A stretch of 36,178 nucleotides of DNA from an uncultured Oscillospiraceae bacterium (GTDB lineage Bacteria; Bacillota_A; Clostridia; Oscillospirales; Oscillospiraceae), in the NCBI GenBank assembly GCA_910579155.1, contig CAJTTS010000027.1:1-36178 (forward strand), written 5' to 3'. Position numbers and translations under genes: made by a program. The notes below the pieces were generated by a model. That model was not told the DNA's origin. It made no database searches and saw only the letters and a program-made list of their open reading frames with translations. Each line of letters begins with the position of its first letter. Within the stretch, counting starts at the first letter, position 1. Below, piece by piece: positions 8,588 to 15,210 of the stretch.

Positions 8588-9790
8588 TTACCACTCGAAT
8601 AGGGCCTTTCCCTTCAAACGCAAGATGGCTTCGATAAAGAAGTAGTCGCCGTAGATGATGGGCACCTCAGTATTGGTGCCGTCGGGGTCATGATAGAAGA
8701 AGGTACCCCCGCTCATAATGGAATCCTTTTCCGGGTTCCAGTCGGCAAACTTGGCGTCACAAGCCCGGAGGATACGGTAGGACGCCTCTGTATAGAACCT
8801 GGCTTCATTTTCGTCCACGTGACTAGCGATCTCCAGCAGGCCGCATACGGTGCACATGGCGGCGGTGGTATCGTATTTCACCGGCTCAGCCGGTGCGCGA
8901 TAATCCACCAGAGGCAGCCAATCGCACACGGCCATGTTGGAAATGCAGTAGTGGGCGCACTGTTTAGCGGTGTTGAGGAAGGAGTCGTCTTTGGTATGGC
9001 GGTAGCTCAGGGCAAAACCGTACACAGCCCAGGACTGTCCCCGGCTCCAGGAAGACCCCTGCTTATAGCCCTGGCCGCCAGGATTGTTGAGGTATTCCCC
9101 AGTGTCCGGATCAAAGGCTACAATATGATTGCAACTGCCGTCGGGCCGAACAATGTACTGCTGGGCGGTTTTGGCGTGGTTAATGGCAATCTTGGCAAAC
9201 CGGGGGTCATCCAACTCCTCCGCCGCCCAATAGAGCAGGGGGATGTTCATCATACAGTCAATGATCATCCAGCCCCGGATATCTCCGCCGCCCATCATCT
9301 CAGTCATTCTGTTCTGCCGGGGACCGTTCCAGGCCCGGATAAATTTGCCGTCCAGATTATAGCGCGCGGCCAAAGTGCTAGCTGCCATCAGACCACGGCG
9401 GCGGGCTTCCTTATCCCCGGTCTTGCGATAATTAGCCACAGAGGATAGAAGAAACAGAAAACCTACGTCGTGGTCAACCGTCTCGGGACTTTTCAACAGC
9501 ACATCCAGCCGCTCCTCCACGCCCACGGCGGCTTTGTGGTACTCTTCGTCTCCAGTGGCCTCATACATCTGCCACAGCATCCCCGGCCAGAAACCGTTGG
9601 TCCAGAAACCAACATGCGTTCCCTCATTGCCCATCTTACCCCAGATGGTTTCAGTAATATCGTCGTACATTCCGTCTTTGTTGGTGGTGTAGGGGATTTT
9701 GCTCCCCACTCGCTGGCATTCTGCCGCCATTTTGACCAACAGCTTGTCATATACGCCGTCCAGCCATTCATGGTTAGAGCAGTTCTCCAT
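8588..9790 (-). CDS. Unsaturated glucuronyl hydrolase, GH88 (copy 2)
   Basis: About 400 residues, GH88, first gene of the operon. Catalytic aspartates are in DHDVGF (D108) and WMIIDCMMN (D178), numbering from the chosen start. A TTG seven codons upstream overlaps the GTGGAGG ribosome site; the ATG at 9790 (MENCSN), seven bases from GGAGG, is preferred. It differs from copy 1 mainly between residues 40-65 and 150-165 (an extra NGPRQNRMTEM loop), regions that in this family line the substrate cleft, so the pair may cover different sulfation patterns or reducing-end sugars (inference). Codon use is more AT-rich than copy 1, so the pair is not a recent duplication. Confidence 0.9.
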   Translation of the reverse strand: MENCSNHEWLDGVYDKLLVKMAAECQRVGSKIPYTTNKDGMYDDITETIWGKMGNEGTHVGFWTNGFWPGMLWQMYEATGDEEYHKAAVGVEERLDVLLKSPETVDHDVGFLFLLSSVANYRKTGDKEARRRGLMAASTLAARYNLDGKFIRAWNGPRQNRMTEMMGGGDIRGWMIIDCMMNIPLLYWAAEELDDPRFAKIAINHAKTAQQYIVRPDGSCNHIVAFDPDTGEYLNNPGGQGYKQGSSWSRGQSWAVYGFALSYRHTKDDSFLNTAKQCAHYCISNMAVCDWLPLVDYRAPAEPVKYDTTAAMCTVCGLLEIASHVDENEARFYTEASYRILRACDAKFADWNPEKDSIMSGGTFFYHDPDGTNTEVPIIYGDYFFIEAILRLKGKALFEW

Positions 9791-9815
9791 TTTACGCCCT
9801 CCACTTTTCAATATT

Positions 9816-9868
9816 AAATAAATATCATGGCCATGATTTTATTTATTTCGGGAACTGTGTATAGTATA
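9816..9868 (-). promoter_or_regulatory. Operon leader: palindrome and -10 box before GH88
   Basis: A perfect 14-bp palindrome ATCATGGCCATGAT (9824-9837) lies in the leader of the first GH88 gene. It is flanked on both sides by AAATAAAT/ATTTATTT arms (9816-9823 and 9841-9848). On the minus strand a TATACT (9868-9863) upstream is a good -10, but no good -35 stands 17 bases before it, as expected for an activator-dependent promoter such as an AraC-family target. The palindrome lies downstream of the predicted start and could be a repressor operator or a hairpin in the leader. Confidence 0.5.
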
Positions 9869-9961
9869 ACATGGGACAATTTCTACTTCCCTTCATTTTC
9901 TTGGGGAAATATTGCAAATCCTCGCTTTTTCTCTCTTCCGGTGAAAAACGGCATATCGCAT

Positions 9962-10843
9962 CTAAACTCGTGTATATGTGGCGTATTTTTTGGGAGACAT
10001 CCCAACGATTTTGGTGAACGATCTCAGAAAACTACTATAATCGCCAAAACCACATAGCATACAAGTTTCTGATACTGACCGTCCCTCCGACAGGAGTGCT
10101 TTCGCGCGGGCGACACGTTTTGCCGCAATATAGCGGTTAATTGTAGTACCCGTAATCTCCTTGAAAATCTTGCTCAAATAGGAATTGCTGAGATAAAAGT
10201 GGGATGCTAATACTGAGATACTGACATCCTCTACCAAGTGCTGGTCAATGTAGGCTAATATCTCGTCAATCCGTGAATAGTGAAGTCTAAGGTTATTTTG
10301 GGCTTCATTCCAACCCAAAGATGGTTCTTTAGCGTGCCGAGAAATAAATGTACGATTTAAAAATATCATTAGTTCCAAAAAATACGCTTGGTCTAACAGA
10401 TCTTGTCCAAATGTATGCTCTTCGGCGAGCATATGAATGAAGTACATAAACTGCCTGCGCTCTTTATCCGTCAGGCTGAGCCTATGTCCCAACATCGGAT
10501 CCCGATGGGTAAAACAGTATGTCAGATCAGATTTCTCGGTGCAGAGTCGTTTTAGGTACTCTGGATAGATGGAGAGCACTACCCGTACATGGTTTGTCTG
10601 GTCTACTCTAGATAAGTAATGGCTTTCAAATTGATTGACAAAAAAGATATCTCCAGCGTCAAATTCATAGACACGGTTGTCTATGAGGAACTGTTTGCCA
10701 CCAGAAATTGAATAATACACTTCATAGCAGTCATGGATATGGATGCCCATCGTCTTTTCATCGCTATATAAACGTGCAATTGCGAAAGTTTTTTCGTCCA
10801 AGCAGGAATGAATTGCCGATTGACAGGAATCATGAATCAGCAT
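9962..10843 (-). CDS. AraC-family transcriptional regulator
   Basis: About 293 residues: an N-terminal cupin sensor (IHIHDCYEVYYSISGG, then the Y-EFDAGDIFFVNQFE strand) and a C-terminal pair of helix-turn-helix motifs (roughly 190-290: VSISVLASHFYLSNSYLSKI and SETCMLCGFGDYSSFLRSF, ending GMSPKKY). This is the standard architecture of sugar-responsive AraC/XylS activators. It lies directly upstream of the uronide operon, on the same strand, and is its likely activator. A TTG five codons upstream is inside the GGGAGGGG ribosome site, so the ATG at 10843 (MLIHDS) is chosen. The gene is AT-richer than the operon it probably controls. Confidence 0.88.
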   Translation of the reverse strand: MLIHDSCQSAIHSCLDEKTFAIARLYSDEKTMGIHIHDCYEVYYSISGGKQFLIDNRVYEFDAGDIFFVNQFESHYLSRVDQTNHVRVVLSIYPEYLKRLCTEKSDLTYCFTHRDPMLGHRLSLTDKERRQFMYFIHMLAEEHTFGQDLLDQAYFLELMIFLNRTFISRHAKEPSLGWNEAQNNLRLHYSRIDEILAYIDQHLVEDVSISVLASHFYLSNSYLSKIFKEITGTTINRYIAAKRVARAKALLSEGRSVSETCMLCGFGDYSSFLRSFTKIVGMSPKKYATYTRV

Positions 10844-10900
10844 AGCTGCCCCTCCCAAAGATTTTAAAATTTAATTTTGTATTTTGAGATCCTGACTTCA

Positions 10901-10919
10901 ATTATATACCATGGTATAT
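10901..10919 (-). promoter_or_regulatory. AraC gene promoter with overlapping palindrome
   Basis: A 16-bp perfect palindrome ATATACCATGGTATAT (10904-10919) overlaps a consensus -10 hexamer TATAAT on the minus strand (10906-10901). The -35 region is poor. The layout suggests autoregulation or control by a second dimeric factor. Confidence 0.5.
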
Positions 10920-11065
10920 TGTTTGAGCAGAGCCGTCAACCCGTTTTGCCAAATAGTTCAAGAGCCATCGTTCATCCGTGCGATGTTTTTTACAAGTTTC
11001 AGTGTGAATCTTTCCTTTCTATTTCGCATGATTTCTTGATTCATCGCCTGATTATACTTATCACT

Positions 11066-11131
11066 CTATCTCGGATGATACGATAATTTATCACAGATAC
11101 ACAGTCGTTTTATTATGAATGTGTATTGACA
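11066..11131 (+). repeat. 22-bp-phased direct-repeat array A
   Basis: Three copies of a 12-bp site begin at 11066 (CTATCTCGGATG), 11088 (TTATCACAGATA) and 11110 (TTATTATGAATG), exactly 22 bp apart. A possible inverted copy is at 10973-10984 (CATCCGTGCGAT). The last copy runs through GTGTA directly into the -35 box TTGACA (11126-11131) of the next promoter. The same site type forms array B at 12314-12561. Confidence 0.65.
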
Positions 11132-11155
11132 TGAGAAATCTATCTGGCTTATAGT
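11126..11155 (+). promoter_or_regulatory. Promoter P-A for the 150-aa gene
   Basis: TTGACA (11126-11131), an 18-bp spacer and TATAGT (11150-11155), about 50 bases upstream of the 150-aa gene. The -35 box abuts the last site of array A, an arrangement fitting an activator or repressor bound on the same face of the DNA. Confidence 0.65.
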
Positions 11156-11203
11156 AATAGCAGAATCATCACTAATGGCAAATAGTATAAGGGGGAACGT
11201 GAA

Positions 11204-11656
11204 ATGCTGATTTATGAAGGAGGCCGTCTGTTCGCTGGCCGGTCGTCGTTTGCTTTACCCAGCAAGTGCAAGATCAACGACGCTCCGCTAGCGACTCTGC
11301 GCAACGGCATCAACCTGTGCTCGCTGGACGAGATCTGCCTGATCGACGCTAACTTCGAGTATGGCGAAGGCGGGGCTCAGACCAGTTTGGAGAGTAGTTT
11401 GGCCATCAACGATATTTTGGATGCCAAGATAAAAAGTCGGAGTTTCAAAGGCGGAATCGGCTGGTGTGCTGAGTACAGAGGCATCTCATACAGCTATTGG
11501 GAGGTCAGGTTCGACGCCCCAACAGGGGTAATTGACAAGGGTGACAAAGAGGCGAACATTTTCCGAATTGCCGTGACCGCTCCTATAGACGCGAATATGC
11601 CGTCCATACAACACTTGCCCGAAATTATGGAATTATTGAACAGTTTCCATCCATAA
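11204..11656 (+). CDS. Hypothetical protein (150 aa)
   Basis: I do not recognise this protein. It is 150 residues, with no signal peptide, no membrane helix and no clear catalytic motif. It shows alternating hydrophobic strands and a GGIGWCAEYRGISYSYWEVRF block with several aromatics, suggesting a small beta-rich fold. It has a strong AAGGGGG ribosome site, its own promoter next to array A and its own terminator, so it is a monocistronic, regulated gene. It precedes an XRE regulator with a membrane anchor on the same strand. Confidence 0.6.
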   Translation: MLIYEGGRLFAGRSSFALPSKCKINDAPLATLRNGINLCSLDEICLIDANFEYGEGGAQTSLESSLAINDILDAKIKSRSFKGGIGWCAEYRGISYSYWEVRFDAPTGVIDKGDKEANIFRIAVTAPIDANMPSIQHLPEIMELLNSFHP

Positions 11657-11662
11657 GAACAT

Positions 11663-11693
11663 CCCCGGAATCCTCGCGATTTCGGGGCCTTTT
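11663..11693 (+). terminator. Intrinsic terminator after the 150-aa gene
   Basis: CCCCGGAAT pairs with ATTTCGGGG (one G-U pair), followed by CCTTTT, seven bases after the stop codon. Confidence 0.75.
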
Positions 11694-11751
11694 GTAGTCC
11701 ACATCACATTACATAAAACGACCCCATTAGGCCAATCGAAAGGAGAACTCT

Positions 11752-12255
11752 ATGATTGCAGGAAAAATCAAGGAGATGAAGCTTCGGTCGGGAATGACCA
11801 ACCAGCAAGTGGCCGATTTGTCAGGTGTCCCCATCGGGACCGTCAACCGGGTAATGTCTGATCAGGTTCAAAATCCAAATTTTGAAACGATCAGCGCCAT
11901 TGTCATGGCACTGGGTGGTTCTATTGACGAAATTGTTGGACATACGCCAACGTCTGCGACTACGGAAGGAGCAGTAGAATCGGAAAAGCCAAATCCGTCA
12001 AAACAAATTATTCCACAGAAACAACTCCAACAAAAAGAATCAACACCAGATTATGCTTCATCCGATTTGATTCGGGGCTACGAAATGCTTCTCGAAGAGC
12101 GGCAAAAGGTTATCGTTGCAAAGAACCAGCTCATTGAGGAGAAGAATCAGTGGATTAAAAGGCTGTTCATTCTCTGCTGTATCATGGTCGCGCTGACCAT
12201 TGGCATCCTAATTTTTGATCTGGCGAACCCTAATTTGGGTTTCTTCCAGCGTTAA
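11752..12255 (+). CDS. XRE-family regulator with C-terminal membrane anchor
   Basis: A 167-residue protein. Residues about 5-62 form a Cro/C1-type helix-turn-helix (MTNQQVADLSGVPIGTVNRV). A polar, Gln/Lys-rich linker (about 65-105) leads to a charged coiled-coil-like helix (about 107-138), then a single hydrophobic segment (LFILCCIMVALTIGILIFDL, about 141-160). Membrane-anchored XRE proteins are common in Clostridia, often with unknown signals. GGAGAA lies six bases before ATG. It could be the factor that binds arrays A and B on either side of its locus, but those sites are not palindromic, so this is only a guess from position. Confidence 0.8.
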   Translation: MIAGKIKEMKLRSGMTNQQVADLSGVPIGTVNRVMSDQVQNPNFETISAIVMALGGSIDEIVGHTPTSATTEGAVESEKPNPSKQIIPQKQLQQKESTPDYASSDLIRGYEMLLEERQKVIVAKNQLIEEKNQWIKRLFILCCIMVALTIGILIFDLANPNLGFFQR

Positions 12256-12313
12256 GTCCCCCGTTGAACCCGGTTTTTTTAAAGTTTTTCAAAAAAGGTT
12301 ATTACCAGCTACT

Positions 12314-12561
12314 CATTTATGATAATCTCCTACGCATCCACAAATAAAATTCCAACGATGCGTCAATTTATCATGGATGATAGGAAATTTATTACAGATG
12401 CGCTGCGATCTTATCATGGATGATTAACCCCACATCGCCCGCTCAACAGAAGATCCGCACGGATGGGTGGCGGCCTTATCACGGATGAGTAGGTGAGTTT
12501 ATCATAAATGGGTAGTTTTATCATGAATGGTTAACGGCCTTATCATGAATGCGTATTGACT
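12314..12561 (+). repeat. 22-bp-phased direct-repeat array B
   Basis: Plus-strand sites of consensus YTTATCAYRRATG begin at 12368, 12389, 12411, 12476, 12499, 12518 and 12540, with a degenerate one at 12454, so steps are 19-23 bp and mostly 21-22. Two sites in the opposite orientation (12314-12325, 12336-12347) continue the same phase on the left. Two helical turns per step means all sites face one side of the helix. The last site runs via GCGTA into the -35 box of promoter P-B. The array looks like plasmid iterons or like a multi-site operator. Confidence 0.75.
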
Positions 12562-12584
12562 ATTTCTGGCCCGCGTCGTATATT
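12556..12584 (+). promoter_or_regulatory. Promoter P-B at the end of array B
   Basis: TTGACT (12556-12561), a 17-bp spacer and TATATT (12579-12584): a near-consensus sigma-A promoter facing the non-coding stretch and, 700 bases further, the DUF2264 gene. The junction ATGAATG-N-GTATTGAC is the same as in promoter P-A. Confidence 0.65.
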
Positions 12585-12957
12585 GACCCCGGCAGCAAGG
12601 TTCACGGCGAACCGAAAGGCAAGCCAAGCAGTGAGAACCGAGCTCAGGGGACCTCAATATGCGGAGCGGGTCAGATGCATTCCTTTAAGCTGCTTGTAGC
12701 GGAAAGGCAACCAATGATCTGCGGCGGAAGCTGAATAGTAGTAGCAGTATATAAGCATTAGCACTGCTATTACGTAAGGAAAAGCTGGATTCCACCCACA
12801 TATTGTAGATCTTGTGGCCGCACCGGGCGCGTATCCTGACTAAATCAAACTTTCATTTGCTATGAATGTGATGGGTCTGGAAGCCCGGGCGCAAGTACCT
12901 GTACCACTCTGAGCTATGCTGCCAGGCCAACAACGCAAGAAAACGGAGGTGTTTCCA

Positions 12958-13023
12958 ATGGGTTCTGAGATGCCACTCAATGGTGAGGATGTTTGTTGGA
13001 TTCGTCGATACACTTTTTCCTAA
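12958..13023 (+). CDS. Possible 21-residue peptide
   Basis: An ATG eight bases after GGAGG opens a 21-codon frame beginning MGSEMPLNGEDVCWIRR and ending YTFS. The same frame has an upstream ATG (12916) giving 35 residues, but without a ribosome site. The peptide has one Cys and one Trp. It could be a leader peptide, a signalling peptide or chance; I do not recognise it. A second ribosome-site-like AAGGAG with ATG follows at 13044 but its frame closes after nine codons. Confidence 0.25.
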   Translation: MGSEMPLNGEDVCWIRRYTFS

Positions 13024-13298
13024 AAAATTAAGGAGCAAGATATCATGTTTTTCTCAGACAAAAAAGCGTATTGAAAAATTTATCCCTTTAAATCTGCTTG
13101 TATAGTAGTCAATCTGTCTGAGGACACTGATGGTTGAAACGGCTCTCGAAAAATTGGAAATGTGGAATTTGGTGATAAACTATGGTGACTTTAGGCGCTC
13201 GATTTCGTTTAACCGAGGGAGTATATACTTTTATACTTTAAATTAACAAAATCCGTCAGTCACAAATTGATGTAATCATATCAAAGGAGTTGAACAAA

Positions 13299-14987
13299 AT
13301 GTTCTTAAAGACAAAGCGAGACTATCAGGAGAAACTCTTTGAAGTTCTCAATCCCTTAATTCCTCACTATAGCCCAGGTGGAGCCAGGCTGACGCTGGGT
13401 TTTACTGGAGCCTCATATTCCCCGGCTGTCGCAGAGCTTGAAGGATTTGCAAGGGTGCTTTGGGGCCTCGCTCCGTATCTTCACGGTGGCGGAACTAGCA
13501 AGGAGCTTGAAGAAATTTATCTAAATGGATTGATTCATGGAACAGATCCTCACAATCCCGAGTACTGGGGAGTAGTTGAAAGCTACCAACAGGAATTAGT
13601 GGAAATGGCCGCAATAGCATTTGGACTTTTGATCGCGCCGGAAAAGTTATGGGCTCCGCTGTCTTCTGAAGCAAAGTCAAATCTCGCCGCTTGGCTCAAT
13701 TTAGCAAATACGACCTCTGTATATCCTAGCAACTGGAAGTTTTTTGCCGTCCTTGTAAATGTAGCTTTTAAGAAACTGGGCCTTCCGGAATACAATCAAC
13801 AAGTGGTAGATGCAAACATCCAAGAAATAAATAGCTACTATGTTGGGGATGGCTGGTATCAAGATGGCCCAACTGATAGGTATGATTATTATATCGCGTT
13901 CGCGTTGCATTATTATGGGCTGATTTACGCGGCTTTTATGGGCGAGGATGATCCCGTAAATTCTCAGTTGTTCAGGGAAAGGGCTGAGATTTTTGGAAAG
14001 CAGTTCTTGTACTGGTTTGATGAATCTGGAGCGGGCATACCTTATGGCCGTAGCCTCACATACAGGTTTGCCCAAGTCGCGTTCTACAGCGCCTGCGTAT
14101 ATGCGGGGGTCGAAACGTTGGACCTATCTGTGATGAAAGGGATTATTGACCGCAATCTTGAAGCGTGGTGGCATAGCCATATGCAAGATTTCTCCGGCAT
14201 CTTAACGATTAGTTATGAGTACCCGAATCTAATCATGGCTGAATCCTATAACGCTCCGGGATCTCCATTGTGGTCCTTGAAGGCATTTTTACTCCTCGCT
14301 CTGGATGATAGTCACCCTTATTGGAGCGCTCCGGCTGCGCCTTATCCGTCGGTGGAATCTGTTAAGACGCTACTAAAGGGCCAGATGATTTTGGCACACC
14401 GCAATGGGAACGCAATCATGTACCCGAACGGGTTGAAATCTGATATTCCTGTCGTGGGGCACATGAGCGAAAAATATGGAAAATTTGCTTATTCCAGCAA
14501 ATATGGGTTTTCAGTACGTAAAGCAAATAACTGCATCGAAAACATGGCCCCCGATAGTGAGCTTGTATTCGAGATTGGCGGCTTCTTTTTCGGGCGGGGT
14601 GTGAACACGTCAGAGGTAACAGAGGGCAAAATTGTGAGCTATTGGTCTCCGTTTGAGGGTATTGATGTTACCACTGAATTAACCGTGACAGATAATAAGA
14701 GTTACGGTTTAAAGCACACGATTACAAGCAAAATTGCGTGCACTGCGTATGCCTGTGGATTTGCTATTCCGCGAGATGCCCCTGATTATAGAGAAGCCTT
14801 TAACGACACTTGTGCCAATATATTGACAAAAATTGGCGGATGTGAAATATCAGGCGGTCCCGGGCTTATCATTGAGGCTTCTCCCAACACCAATCTACTC
14901 CATCCACGCACCTCAATTCCCGCCGTCAAATATTCTATTTCTGCTGGGGAAAATGTAATTTCTTCGTATATTACGATTTTCCCGTAA
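13299..14987 (+). CDS. DUF2264 protein, probable uronide glycosidase
   Basis: About 562 residues, matching the DUF2264 family in length and motifs (SYSPAVAELEGFARVLWGLAP, GDGWYQDGPTDRYDYYIAF, FLYWFDESGAGIPYGRSLTYR). The first ~350 residues should form an (alpha/alpha)6 barrel like GH88/GH105, followed by a beta-sandwich. From memory, some DUF2264 proteins are beta-glucuronidases of CAZy family GH154; this was not checked. It has no signal peptide. A TTG three codons upstream is part of the spacer after AGGAG; the ATG at 13299 is preferred. It may add a further uronide activity to the nearby operon, though it is on the opposite strand and AT-richer, so probably acquired separately. Confidence 0.8.
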   Translation: MFLKTKRDYQEKLFEVLNPLIPHYSPGGARLTLGFTGASYSPAVAELEGFARVLWGLAPYLHGGGTSKELEEIYLNGLIHGTDPHNPEYWGVVESYQQELVEMAAIAFGLLIAPEKLWAPLSSEAKSNLAAWLNLANTTSVYPSNWKFFAVLVNVAFKKLGLPEYNQQVVDANIQEINSYYVGDGWYQDGPTDRYDYYIAFALHYYGLIYAAFMGEDDPVNSQLFRERAEIFGKQFLYWFDESGAGIPYGRSLTYRFAQVAFYSACVYAGVETLDLSVMKGIIDRNLEAWWHSHMQDFSGILTISYEYPNLIMAESYNAPGSPLWSLKAFLLLALDDSHPYWSAPAAPYPSVESVKTLLKGQMILAHRNGNAIMYPNGLKSDIPVVGHMSEKYGKFAYSSKYGFSVRKANNCIENMAPDSELVFEIGGFFFGRGVNTSEVTEGKIVSYWSPFEGIDVTTELTVTDNKSYGLKHTITSKIACTAYACGFAIPRDAPDYREAFNDTCANILTKIGGCEISGGPGLIIEASPNTNLLHPRTSIPAVKYSISAGENVISSYITIFP

Positions 14988-15102
14988 GTGCTTCAATAGA
15001 ATGAGTAGGATCAAGAACCAGTGTAATCGACAACTGTAGTGCACGGATATATGATTGCTGTAAGCAGTTGATTACCAGCTTTGTTTACATCTAAGCAACA
15101 TT

Positions 15103-15140
15103 GCGGCCGGTCTGATTGTTTTTCAGACCGGTCGCTTTTT
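15103..15140 (+). terminator. Intrinsic terminator after DUF2264
   Basis: GCGGCCGGTCTGA pairs with TCAGACCGGTCGC (one mismatch) around a 7-base loop, followed by five T, 115 bases after the stop. Confidence 0.85.
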
Positions 15141-15210
15141 GACATATAAAGAGAGTCGGTAGCATTGCAGTCATAAGAATACTACTCTTTTCAGTTTTCT
15201 GTTGGGATTT

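Larger units (their letters stand above)
12256..13298 (+). other. 1-kb non-coding region with array B and its transcript
   Basis: No established gene lies in this kilobase. It begins with a weak GC stem and T7 run after the XRE stop (12258-12288), then array B and promoter P-B. The stretch 12585-12900 would be transcribed and has several short complementary segments, for example TAGCAGT at 12747 and ACTGCTA at 12764. An open frame from 12549 (61 codons) overlaps the promoter and has no ribosome site. A very short ORF with a good ribosome site is listed separately at 12958. The last 250 bases are AT-rich, leading to DUF2264. Confidence 0.5.

Noticed and set aside
12314..12561. A CRISPR array
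   Set aside because: Units are only ~12 bp, degenerate, separated by 7-10 bp, and include inverted copies; there are no cas genes in the window.
12549..12734. A 61-codon gene overlapping promoter P-B
   Set aside because: Its start lies upstream of the predicted -10 box, inside array B, and there is no ribosome site; the composition alone does not support coding.
12850..12915. A tRNA-like stretch on the minus strand starting GGCAGCATAGCTCAGAGTGG
   Set aside because: The start resembles a tRNA acceptor and D-arm, but the D-stem does not pair, no GGTTCRA T-arm follows and no acceptor complement is found.
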